From Malurus cyaneus samueli (taxonomy: Eukaryota; Chordata; Aves; Passeriformes; Maluridae): DNA of 64,000 bases. The stretch covers positions 10,246,701 through 10,310,700 of the forward strand of contig CM019238.1 in the NCBI GenBank assembly GCA_009741485.1. The letters are read 5' to 3'. Below the pieces are notes generated by a model that worked only from the letters and a program-made list of their open reading frames with translations, did no database searches and had not been told where the DNA came from. Position 1 is the first letter of the stretch; each line of letters starts with the position of its first letter. A program made the translations under genes and the position numbers. Of the stretch, positions 13,690-26,300 are shown piece after piece.

Positions 13690-14375
13690 TCAGAGGGCCA
13701 TGGAATAGTTTAAGTAGGAAAAGATCTTTAAGATAGTAAAGTCCAGCTGTTAACCCAGCACTGCCAAGCCCACCACTAAACCATGTCTGCCGGTGCCTCA
13801 TCTGCACATCTTTTAAATATTTCCAGGGCTGGTGACTCTATTACTGCTCTGGGCAGCCTGTTTCAGTCCTTGACCACTCTTTCAGTGAAGGAATTTTCCA
13901 ATATCCAATCCAAACCTCCCCTTGTGCAACTGAGGCTGTTTCCTCTTGTCCTTTGCTTGTTACTTAGGAGGAGAGCCCATCTCCCACGTGGCTATTTGCA
14001 CCCTCCTGTCCAGGAGTTGTACAGAGCAATAAAGTCCAGGCTGAACATCCCCAGCTCTCTGTCACCCTCATCAAACCTGTGCTCCAGCTCTGTTCCCTTC
14101 TCTGGACACTCTGCAGCCCCTCAGTGTCTGTCTTGTTGTGAACACAGGGTCTGAGATGTGGCCCAGCAGTGCCCAGTGCAGGGGATGGTCACTGCCTCAG
14201 TCCTGCAGCTCACCAGATCCTCTTTCAGCCCTTCTGGCCATGGGTGTCACATTTGCCAGCCTCCAGTCAGCTGGTACTGCCCCAGTTAGCCAGGACTGCT
14301 GGTAATTTATGGGAAATGGCTCGGGGAGCTGCCAGCTCCCTCCGTACCCGTGGGTGGATTCCACCTAAGTGGTTC
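13690..14375 (-). mobile_element. CR1 LINE copy, truncated and internally deleted
   Basis: The plus strand reads as the reverse complement of the 3' part of a CR1 retrotransposon. Recognisable are the block accactaaaccatgtctgcc, the block ctgggcagcctgtttcagtc, and the gaggctgtttcctcttgtcc region. From about 14200 to 14375 the minus strand translates, with stops and frame breaks, into a remnant of the CR1 reverse-transcriptase region (GIHPRV..ELA, then ..LANV-like residues). That region is normally far upstream of the 3' end, so most of the reverse-transcriptase domain is missing between the two parts. The copy is dead and old. It indicates a bird or other sauropsid genome. Confidence 0.85.
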
Positions 14376-17300
14376 TTCTGATGGCAGTTTGATTTCATTC
14401 TTGTTTGTTTTAATACCCTGTGAATTCAATTCTCAATTGCACTAAAGTATTTCCCCTCTTTGACAGCATGTCAGAGGCTACAAAGTGTGTTCATTTTAAG
14501 TGCTCTTAGTACTGTCAGAATGACATGAAATGTCTTGGCTTGAGTGAGGAGAAGGTTTTTTCTTGGGGGCAACTTGGTGCTCAGAATTCTGCAGAAGTAA
14601 AGTCTGCTGAAATAAATGTTTCTTTTCAACAGTGTCTGGAAAATAAATATCCAGCGTGATCATCCGACTGTGGCTGTAATTCACATTTAATTCTCCCCCA
14701 AGATCCGGTGAATCGGAGACAGAGACTGAAAAGACTATTAAGTTATCTGCAGTCTTTCATCTAGAATATTTTCATTGACTAATAGCAGGATTAAAATCAG
14801 TCTGTTATTCCTCCTCTCTATATAGTTCCTACAGTCTTATTAAATCTTTTATATGGCTTTGAGCAGAAAGAATAGAATTTTGGCTTGTTTTTTTTTCTTT
14901 TGCAAAAAAGACTGATTCAGAGTTAGAAAGTATAAGGTTATGTAATGTTAAAAATAGATGCGGACCCCTGTGTCGGTCCCGTTTCAGATTCAAAGCTGTG
15001 CTTCTACTTCTGCATCTTGCAGAAGAAACACTTGGTTTAGCCTGGTAGGGATGTAATATATTGACATCAGCGGCACGAGCATAACTGAGATGAATTTAAT
15101 TCTGCTCCTCACACCAGTTCTTTCTTCAATCTATATTTCACTTGAGAAGCTTGATTTGGTGTCAGGCAGTGTTGCATGTGGTAAAGGGTCCTGGCGTTTT
15201 ATTGCTCCTGCCTAGATGATGTTAGTAATGTTTCAAGGAGTGCTGTAAAGCATGAAAGCAAGGCATAAATCTCTAAAGGTTGCCTAGCTGCTGTAAAAAA
15301 TAAAAAAAAGCCAACTATTTGCATGTCCTGTAATGATGTTAGAAAATGACTAATTAACTGCTAATTCTGCTGATCGAAAATGGGCACAGATTCACACCAG
15401 CCTGATGAAATCTAACAGGCAAGTTACCTCCTCGTTCTTACAGTTGTGCAGTGCAACAAGGGAAAAATAGAAGGAAGAAACACATGCCTGTGTTTTTTTG
15501 AGCTGACACTGGATTATCAGTTGGAGCTGGCCAAAAGGCAGATTTCCCATGTTGTAAAACAACTTGGGTTTTTTTTTAATTATATTTTGTGTCAGTTTGA
15601 ATCAGACTGCTACCAAATATTTTGACACTTCCTATGAACTGGATATCCTGGCAAAATATCATTCTGTAAATGCTGAAATATGTCATTGTAAATTTACTCC
15701 CCTTGGCCCACACTGCTTTTGGGCAAAATGCGTTTCTGTTTCTCAGCAGCAGCACTTCTGACAGAAACTGTGAAGCAGGCAGGAGGAGTAGCTGGGGGCT
15801 GATGATCCAGGGATTGTTCCACACCGTGTGCTGTGGGCTCTGCAGGCTCCTGGGTGGCAGCCAGGCAGGTGCCAAGGCAGTGCCACTGCTCCATCTCCTC
15901 CCCTGCTTCCCTTCCTCCCTTTTTCACTCTCTCTGCTGCTCTTTGCCTGTTTGCCATTCCGGATCCCTTTTTTGAGGTGAGGAGTCCTGAGCTGCTGAAT
16001 GTCAGCTCATCCTTTATGTGCACACTCGCTGTCACCTTGGCTTCCACGCTCCTTGGTTTCTGTGGTCTGACCACACTGAGCAAGATCCTTGTTCCTCTGC
16101 ACTTCACTGCAGCCCAGTTTTAACCACTGGATCTTGTCTTGGGGTTGCCCAAAGTCAATCAAACTCGATTTGAAAAAGATATTTTTTTCTTTTTTTTTCT
16201 GATGGAGAGTATTTTAGGTGAAATTTGTTTCTACGGAAAGTTTCTGTCTACATCATCGTGTGCCATTTCTAGGAGTTGTATTAGATTAGAATTGCTTTCA
16301 AACATACTGTACTTTTGGGAAACTTTCTTTGCTGTAGATCTTGTTCCTTGAAATCTCATCTCACAACAGCCTCAGATTTATCGTCAGTGCTTTGTATTAT
16401 TCATCCTCATGTCTCCACTGGCATTTTAGGCTCTGTCAAGAGGGAAGGGTTGTGGGACACAGATGTTTTTGTTTGTGTAGGTACTGCGCTGAGTGTTTTG
16501 GGTGACCTGCAGGGTCTGAATTCCATGGTGTTGTCATCTCCATTTCTGCCCATCTGAACTGTGCAGCCTGGCCCATTGCAGCTGGAGTAAAGGGAAGTTT
16601 AGGAACTGTAGCCTTGCCATTGAGACTAAAATATCTGAACTGGCAGGTGCTGCACCTTGACTGGTTCAAGGCAGAGATATAACTTCCTTACTCTCCTGAA
16701 CATTCTTGCACAGCTAATTTAAAAAAGAAAATCCAAGCCAAAATCAAACCCTAAACCAACAAAAAACCCCAGAAAACATCCTGAAGTGAAGCTTGATTAC
16801 TTTTGGCTCCTGCAATGTTAATTACTTTGGCTGGTTGGTTTGGAATATAAAAATTATGATCTTCAATCTTTAATGAGAAGCATCCTGCCAATGACAAAAG
16901 CACAGAAACTGTTCACAGGTTGGCAGATAATGGCAGGTTCACTTAAAATCTCATAAGTTACTGAAAGATTCCTGTGCCAACCTCAAGTCATGCTCCTAAT
17001 CCCCAACTGCCACCACACACCATCAGCTGCCTGCCAGTGCATGCCAGAGGCACTAAAAAAAAATTATAATTGAAAGGGATTTATAAGATTTTATTTTGCA
17101 CATTATTCTGCTTTCCTTTTTCATTTTGTTATGTGTTAGACCATGTTGCCTGACACATAACTAATAATAATTGCTAATGTTTCACTAATTGTGGCAGTCC
17201 TTCTCTTCCCAGGAGGACACATTGCAATCTTGATAAGGTCACCCAAAATTGCTGTTGATAATTTCAGATTTGAAAGAAAAATATTTCATTTACTATAATA

Positions 17301-20300
17301 GGACACCTCATATTCTGGAAAGGATGGCTTTGTGAGCACTGTAAATGATGTTAAACAGGGAATTAATATTTCCAGATTAAAAGGGGGATTTTTCCCTTTT
17401 TGTTTAGCTTGCCCCACCTGCTGTGTTTGCTGCTCTCTGGCTTTGTCCTGAAGGTTAATTTCCCCAGCAGGTTTGGCTGAAAATATTAGAAAATAGCACA
17501 AATTGTTATCATCAGAGTCTGCTAGGACATACCTAAACTTTGGCTCAGGTCTGACCTGAAGGTGAGAGCAGAAGGCTGCAGGGCTGAGGATGTTTCAGAG
17601 CAGATGGATCTAACTTGGCATTTCCAGCCAGGATAAGTGGAGCTGCTCAGGGAGGGGAACACTTCAGGCTGCTGGACAAGGCTGCCAGTAGGTGATAAGA
17701 TGCAAAGGCCAACAGCAGCTATTTTGCTTGTGCTGTCTAATAATCTGTACTTAAATGGCACAGAGAAAAGAGGAAATAAATGTATTTGTCCAAGACAATG
17801 CAGCTGATTGAGCACTGAATCTCAGATGTGGCAGAACATGGGGTAGGCTGAAGCATTTCAATTAGTGTGAAGTGGGATGGTATAGGGGGGAAAGGGAGAT
17901 GGGGCAAGACCTGAAGTGTCTTTCCTGCTAGAAATTTCACAAGAGGAAAAAAACAGGTGATTCCAGTGTGGGAAAGGTGTGATTCCAATTTGGCATTTCA
18001 TATATGGAGGTTCTATTTCACATCATTCCATGCTAGATTTGACCCGAGCTTTTTTTCTTTATTATTGGTACAATATTTTTAATTGGCCTGCATGGCTCTA
18101 ATTAAACTACAGCACTTTTACAGCCATATAAAGAGCACTGCTGTGGATAGAAATGTTCCACTGAAACAACACCTGGGCACAGGATGATTTGCAGTGTGTA
18201 AGGTTGGGAATGTGGATCACAGGGAGCCAAATCTGGGCACTGTGGAAACAAGTGAGAAGCAGGGCAGTGATTTGGCCTGGCAGGTGATGCACTGGCCTGG
18301 GAGCAAGGAAATTCCCCTCTGCTCTGTTCTGGAGCTCAGGAATTCATTATCCTTTGTATCCTTCTCCCTGTCTGTTGGTTTTGTCTGTTCACATGGCAAG
18401 TGAGTGTTCGCTGATGCACAGCAAAGCCCTGACCTTGGCTGCTATCACTGTGTGATCCCTCTGGGATAAATAACGCATGTGGTTTCAAACAGCCCCACCT
18501 GCAGCAGTCAGCAAAGACAGGCACTTTTGTAAAACCCAAAGCACGCTAAGATACCTTCCCTGGGATGGGAAACCTTCCAGAGTAAGAAGTGATGTGCTTC
18601 TGGAGCAAGTTGGCCTTAAGTGATTGAAGTGGATCCATATGAATTATCTCAGAACCATAATAGGACAGTTTAACTCTGTATCTGCTGCTTTGAGCTGGAC
18701 CCCAGGGCCATTTTATGTGGTTCTGTCATCAAAGCTCCACAAAGGATTCCATATCTATTATCAATTTCAGTAGCAAACCCACATCATCATCATTTAATCT
18801 CAATGACTTTGCACTGAGAACTGTTGAAACAGGGCTGTCAGTTTGTTTCATGGTTAAAATGAAGGCTAGCAGGAGTGTGAGTCTGTGTATGCACACACAT
18901 CTAGGTATATACACACTTGTATCAGCCCAAGGCAGAAATGTCATGGGTCAAGAAATTCTGAGAAAAAAAACCTTACACGTGTCAGCTGGCTCAGCAGTCA
19001 ACCTGGGAAATCAGCCTCACTTATCTAATCCTTTTCAGAGCCATCTTTGGTTATTTTTGATAAAAACCCTCACAATTGCAAGGAAGGGAAAGGAAAGCAG
19101 TGGCAATTCCATTTTACCCTTTAGTCTCAACAAAGGGTCAAGGGTCATTTTCAGGGTGCCCACAGCTTCAGTGGCTTCAGGAGTTTGTGCTGCAATTGCT
19201 GGGCTGGTTTTTCAGCAGCTGGAGATGTAAACATACAGCAGTTGAGCAATTATTTTAACTTTGTGGGGCTGAATAACTTTGAGATTCCAAGGCAGCTTGG
19301 CTGCCGTTAAAGGGAAACACTGATTTTTAAATATACATTCATTCCAGCAAAAGGCTGGAGGAACTTTTTAATATTTATGGTGCAATAATTGATCTTTTAC
19401 CACTGTCAAAAGCTGTTAAAGACTTATCAGCTTGCTATTTCAGCACCATATGCTCCACACAAGTTCCTCACCATGTGTCTTCCCTGCTCTTTAGATGAAG
19501 AACATTTGTTGGAATATGAAAACAGACAATTGCTTCTTCAAATGGTGCTGCCTGTGTAGATGTGTGGGACTTCATTATAAGCCCTCATTTGTATCGTGAC
19601 CCCTCGAGTAGGGAGAAGCTGGGGGGATGAACAGTTGGGTCTTTGTGTAGCAGTGTGGTGATAGTATTTTGTTGGAAAAGAATTGTATTTGGGTTTTCTT
19701 TAGTGTTGGCCACAATAACCAAAGGCAGTGCTGTCGTGAGGGTACTGAACTGCAGCCCTAGAGCAGAGCAAACTCTTTCCACCAGCATGGTCACCTCACT
19801 CAGCTTCTGTTGTCATGGCTTAAGTCTGATCTTGCACATTATTCCCACATTTTCTGGAGTTTTACCTTCCTCTTGCCCATTATAAAGTGAGGTGTGATGG
19901 TGGGAGCTCACAAAGTCTTCACAGACCACTGAATCCACCTGAAATAAACTTTTTACTTCTTGCCCAAGTTGCTGCATGTGGATTGATACCCAGAGAGGGG
20001 GATAAACATGAGAATTATTATTAAGTCTTCAGCTGTTTGCTCTTCTGTAGAGCTCAGGCATTAGGTTTAGCTCCTCCTGGTAAGGAGAATTCACGTGAGG
20101 CCACAGTCCACATCATCTGCAAAAGGTCAGTGGGGAGCGAATTTGTGCTCTGCAGGTCTCAGCCTGGGAATATGTGGAGCGTGTAGGTGTCTGCATTGCA
20201 TTTTTTGCCTTCTAAAAAAGAGAGAGAGGAAAGAGTGAGAAGAAATAGTGGAGTGGGAAGAAAAGTTAATTAAATTCAATTTCTACTTATTTTATTGTAC

Positions 20301-23300
20301 AGTGAATTTCTAGGGAAAGAGGGATGGAATGATTTTCTGTAGATCATTAAGGTCCTGCCTAGAGGGTCAGATATACAGTAGCCAGCAAAGAGAGGAATAA
20401 ACTGAGCCTTTGGTGAGTCTTATATCTGCTCATAAAATAATCATAGTCTTTCTAGAGACCCTAAAGTCCTGAAGAATTACAGGACTCCTTCAGTTGTATT
20501 CCTGTGTCATTCCCCCACCTGAGAGTTTGGGCTGTGTCCATTTTTGGAAGGAATATGGTTTTGCACTCTTACCTTGTAAACTCTGGAGCAGAAGAAAAAT
20601 GCACATGGATTTCGGAGCACCTTCAGTTGCTCCCTGCACCACAAGAATCCTTGCAGGATTTAGGATAAGATGGAGCTGGCTGGAGCTCTTTGTAGACTAA
20701 GACCTGATGAACCTATTAGGGATGGCTAATTGGATTCCTCCCTCAAGGAAAGCTGGGAGGTGGGAAGCACTCAGTTCCTGTTGCTTTTTCTCTCTGATTT
20801 GGTCCCATTCCTCTTCCAAACTCCTGTGAAAAATCCCTGCCATAACATCTCAGAAGGAGGTTACTGTGGCAACCCTAACTCTTGCTTTCTTGCTGTGCTG
20901 TGGATGTCGTTGTGCCTTATTATGAGACAGTCTTTGAAGATGCTGGAGCTTTTACAAATCTGCTCACTCTCCACAGGGAAGAAGAGAAGTTCTGATGGGT
21001 GGTAGTGTCTGCTCCTGCAGCTCCATCAAACTCTGAGCTCTCCTTTTAGGTGAAATTACAGCCCTCCTTCGTTTTGCTGATCTCTCCTCAGGTTTCCTTC
21101 CTCTCCCTAACCTCTCAGTGACCTGTTCTCTCAGAGAGCATCTAAGAGCGTTGATAGACCTCCTGTAACTCAGCAGTGCCTTTGAAGACTAGGATGTTAA
21201 ACTCTGATCTTTTCTTCCCTGCTGTTTTTCCTCTTAACCTTCCTCTCTGATTTTAGCTGTGTTCTCTGGGTGTGGGTTTCCTCTCATGCACAGCCAGCTG
21301 TCAGAGGCGAGAGAGACTTTTGGAATCAGCTTGGATAGAAGTTAGTCAGGATAAGCTTCCTGACAAGAGCATGCTGACTGATTTTTCAAAGTCATGTTTT
21401 GCTGTGAGGACTCTTTTGAACTAAATTAAATTATCTGAGTGTGAAACAATCTAGCATGATCCTCGATGGATAGCCCGAGGCTGTGAGTGATAGAAGAGGT
21501 GTAACACCATCCAAAACTGCAAAATGTCTATGGTTTTATAGTCACCTGTAATTGGATAATGTTTGCTATAAGCAGGAAAACAAGACGAAGCAAAAGCTCT
21601 GAGAAAAGGAGCAGATAGATCCCAATGCACCAGTGTTTTGGGGCTGCTTTCTAACACAGCTGGCAAGGCCAAAAAAGTATGGAAATTTGGGAGATATTAC
21701 AATGACAGATTTAATTCCTGTTAGTTGAGGTAAGGCCTGACAGGGAGACTGAAAGGCTTCAAATTGCAGCATCTGTGTGTGTGGGGCACTGTGATGTGGG
21801 GCTGCAAGCACAGGGTTGAGAGCCAGGACACCTGGGTCTGTGCCCCACAACCCTAAGGACTTTACTCACCCTTGTGCTGTTATTTCTCCTTGGAGTCTCT
21901 TCTGCTTCATCTGCTGAGACCCTGACTCCCCCTGCAGCTGGCACAATGGGGCTTTGCCTCGTACTGAAGGATTCCTGAGGCTCAAAATGACCTCTGGTGC
22001 TGAAGAAATGCCACCCTTGAGTCACTTTGATTTGGGGATGGGTCCATCTTTACAGTATTCCATAGCAAAGCAGTCGGCCCCATCCCTGGTGCTGTGGAAG
22101 GAGTTTGGGAATACAGAAGAGTCAGGCACCACATTCTGATCTGATGATCTGCTTGGATAAATGAATAGGCCTTAAGATTTCCTACAGGTGCTTGGTGGGG
22201 AAGATTATTTAGAACCACGGAACGATTGTGGAGGTCCATCTCTGGGATGTCAGTGAACCTGTGTTACGTGGTGTGAAAGTGGCAGGTTCAGGTCTGAATC
22301 CCTTCAGGGTGAGTTTCCAGTTCGTCAAGCAGCATTTTGGATGCTCACCTGTTTTCTGTTTTTCATAACAAAAGGCAAAAACATGGAGCAACTGCTACGT
22401 AGGTATGTTGCGTGCAGACAACTGATCAACACAAATAGTCCAGGGATGCTTTTAATCACATTTCAGTGAGACTGAGCCCTTGGTATGGACTTGTTCTCAG
22501 ACTTGGTTGTGGTGTGATGTGATTTGCAATCCCATAGACAAAGCCAGTGCTCCCTTGATCTTGCTTTCCTTAAGCAGCTCCAACACCTTTTAATGTCACA
22601 GGGAGATCTGGAAATCTGTCAGAAATGCAGGGTTGAGCCTTGTGTCACCACAACTCCTTTCTGCTCATAATTTAAAATGTCAGGCAGCTGCATGTTTCTG
22701 TAGGTAATACATCAAGATATGTTTCAATAGCACAGTAATGTTACTGAACAGTAGCAGTACCAAGGGGGCACTGGCTCTTTGTCCCTTCATTAGCTTTGTC
22801 CTTTCATGAGACTACACATTTTTAACTTTATTTGAGGATATTTTCCCCTCTAGAAATGGAAAAAGTTTTGATTAATCTGTGAAAGTGCATTGGAATTATG
22901 AGGTGCTATGCAACAGTCAGAGATCACAAACTTAATTCATTGCTAATTAGTTTGCACTTTAGGATCACTTAATTGATTCAGTGCCTCATTCATCAGGCAG
23001 AACTGGAGAAGGTTTATCCACTGTAGGCACAGCAGACAAAGAGGCACGAAATAAACTCAGCTCCTGTGGAAATGACCAAGATACCTTTAACTTCCCACCT
23101 GGTCATTGATATTTGGAGTTGCTGGCTGAAGGCAGGGCTCCTTCATGGACACAACAACACAGAGCCAGGCAGAAGCTGTGCACTTTTGGAATGTGCAGTT
23201 CTAGGGGCAGAAAAAAGTTTATGACCCTGCCTTGAGTGGGTCATTGTCCTGGATTTAAGTTTGAGAGCATGAATCCTTCTTAATTTGCATTTTCTGTATT

Positions 23301-26300
23301 TTCCACCAGGTGCAAAGATGGCTATAGTGAGGAAATACTTGTGTTGGGTTGAGTGATTACCCTAAATGAATTACATTAGGCAATAGGGATCAGCATAGGA
23401 CAGGAATAGGAATAGCAGGAGGGGGTTCGTCCCCCAAATTCCTTATTTTCTCTTTATTTAATAAAGTTTGCTCCCTTTTTATTTTGTGTGCCTTAGCATG
23501 ATGGCCTCTTAGTACTTTTACCCTTGCCAAACTTGTAGGAACTCGGTATCTTTCTGAATGACTTTTTTTTTTCTCTGAATTTAAATAAAACTGGTCATCA
23601 CATTCAGTAATTTCTGGGTGTGGGTGGACAGAGGGCACAAAGAGTGCCTGCCTCTTCTGAGGAGATGAGACTAATAAAATATTCCATGTTGTGTTTCCTG
23701 CTCTCAATTAATAATGTTGCTCATAAAAATCTACTTTCTTAGAAGTATTGTTTTAGAATTTAGAGCACATGGCAAATGTGACTCCCCAAGGCAATTGTTT
23801 TCTTCTTATAACTTCTTAAATATATGTGCCTAGATTTGTACTAAAATGAAGCAGAGAATTTACTCTAGACAAATTATTAGATGATGTGCATAATATAATT
23901 ACCATGGAAATTGCTATAACCAGTACAGCTAAATATAAAGTTTGTTTCTTGCCTTTGGTAATTTACAATTCTTTTTTTCTTTCCCCACTAGATTTTATGA
24001 TTCTGAATTAGAAGAATTAGATTCAGCTGAAAAAACAAACAAACAACAACCCCAAAACCCTTCCCCAAACCTAACTTTGCAGTTCTTTAACAAAAAAGGC
24101 AATAGCAAAATGATCCTTTTATTTTCCTAAATGAGCTCTGTTACATTTGCTCAGTAATATTTTTCAAAACTGCTGGTCCTGCAAAGCCAGTCTGATTTTT
24201 TAAAAAAGAAGGCTCTGTGCTCCTGTGCCCAAAACACCATATATAATTAGGAAAAAGCTAGTGGACGTTAAAAGAAGTAGAATTTTGGCCCTGCCTCATG
24301 TTTCTAGCACTGAAAACATGTCTTTTGGTTGGTATGTTTTTTCCTCAGAGCCCCACATTTTCTCCTGGACCAAATTCTAATAATTTCTTCGTTTGAAAAA
24401 TATGACCATAGTTTGGCACTAGAAACACACAGAGCCCTGGCTCCAGCTGTGGAGTGAATCCCAGCAAGCTTTTCCCTCACTCTTTTTCCAGTGCTGCAGT
24501 GGGTTTAGTTTCATCCAAAGTCTCTGAAGCCCATGGGAATGTCACTGTAGGGAGTGTGAAACCACTGCACTCGATCAGTAACTGTGCAGTGAACAGCTTT
24601 ACCTCAGTGTTAAACTTTTACTGATTGATAACAGTGTATTAGTTTTTATCTATTCAGTGAATAGCCAAAGCCTTTCTTGGAACTGATGGTGAATTTATTA
24701 GGACTGGTTGCTGGCCTTTGTTTTTGCACCTGTATTCTCATTCCTAAAAATAGTGGCTTTGTCTGTCGATTGCAGAGCAGATTGACTTTAAGATTTGGCA
24801 ACTGATAAACTCTGTAGTATAGGAGAGGATGATATTCCTATCATTGCTTTTGGGGATAATTGGAGCTAAAAGTTGTCTGCTTTCTGTTGGGGAGCAGCGA
24901 TCAGATCTGTGGTATTTATTTTTGCTCACTGCGTCTTTCAGATATCCTGGTAAAAGCCTTCTCTGTTTAGACATCTGGCTTTGTCTCATTAAGTTGATGA
25001 TTTTCGATGCTCCATTCATCCATTTCTCCCGTAAACATCTCTGTGTCTCATTTTCCTGCTGTCTCCTATTCATAGGATACATCTTTATCTGCAAATTCTG
25101 CTCCTTCTTACCTTAAATCTCACATGGAAATGTATTTAAGACTGCCCACAGTAAGCAAGTTACGACAGTTATGGTGTTAGCTCTGCCTTTCATTTCCTCC
25201 TTTTCTTGTTTTGGGCTAGGTGCTCTGCAGATGAGGTCCAAGGATGGAAATGTTGCTGTGTGGGTGAATCAGGAATGGGGGAGACATTGCAGGACACTGT
25301 GGGGTGCACACAGCTGGGCTGAGAGGCTGCAGGGGCTGAGGAGGAAAGGTCCCCTGGATGGGCAGAGGGGCAGACAGACCATCACCCACCCTCCTGTGCA
25401 GGGCACCGGCTCTCAGAGCATGGAACCCCAGGCTTTGCACATCAGGATGTTACTCTGACATGGCCACTGAGCTCAGGAGGTGCTGGACACAAAGGATGAG
25501 GCTCCAGCTCTGTCTGTGGGCTCCACAAGATGTGCTGCTTTAGCTGAGCCCTTTGTGCCAAGTCAAAGCTGGAAGTCTCCTCCTGTTTGATTTTTATTGA
25601 TGTGAAGTTGTGCCTAAGGGGGATGTAAATCACATCAAGAAAAGCTCTGGGCTGAATTCTTCCGATGGCCCATCACTGCAAACTGATAAATCTATTACAT
25701 AAGCAGGAAAGCCCTGCGGGACAGAGGATGTTCAATGAAAGCTGTACAGATAATCCATAAACACTGTCCTGCTGGGAAACAGAACAGAAAACACTGCTGC
25801 TTTGGCAGTGAAGGATCTGAGAAGAACACACCAAATCCTGTAATTAAAAGACTTTTAGTGTTCCTAAATGTTATGTTTCATTTAGACTTCCTAAATAGAA
25901 TTAACTAGAAGCCAATTAAAAAGCCTCCTGCTTTCCTACAAAGTATCTGTCTGGTACTGACTGTAGAGAGTTTATCTATTCACAGAACACCATGAATCAC
26001 TCCCCTGTTTAAGAAAAAAATTGATTGCTGTTCTAATCCTTATTGAACACCTTTAACAGATGTTTAAATCTCTACAAGCTTGAGATAATTAAAATAATAA
26101 ATCTCTACCCATTTGACAAGACCGTGAGCAGAAATCAAAGATATAAATAATCTAGTGGAGCCATGAGACACTATCCTGCCAAGCATTATGATCATGTTCT
26201 CATGGAAATTTCAAGCCTGGTTCTACCAACCTTATTCAGGCAATGCTCCCAAACCCAGTGTTGCTGTCATCAATAGGGAAGTGCTCAGTAAAAGTGCCAG

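Noticed and set aside
13783..14381. Open frames of 123 and 70 codons
   Set aside because: They lie antisense within the CR1 copy.
18715..19230. 171-codon open frame on the plus strand
   Set aside because: Composition is typical of random AT-moderate DNA, with no splice-site support and no recognisable domain.
20051..20079. 29-base segment between a good acceptor and GTAAGG
   Set aside because: It does not fit the phase of any neighbouring candidate and one of its frames is closed. Probably a chance pair.
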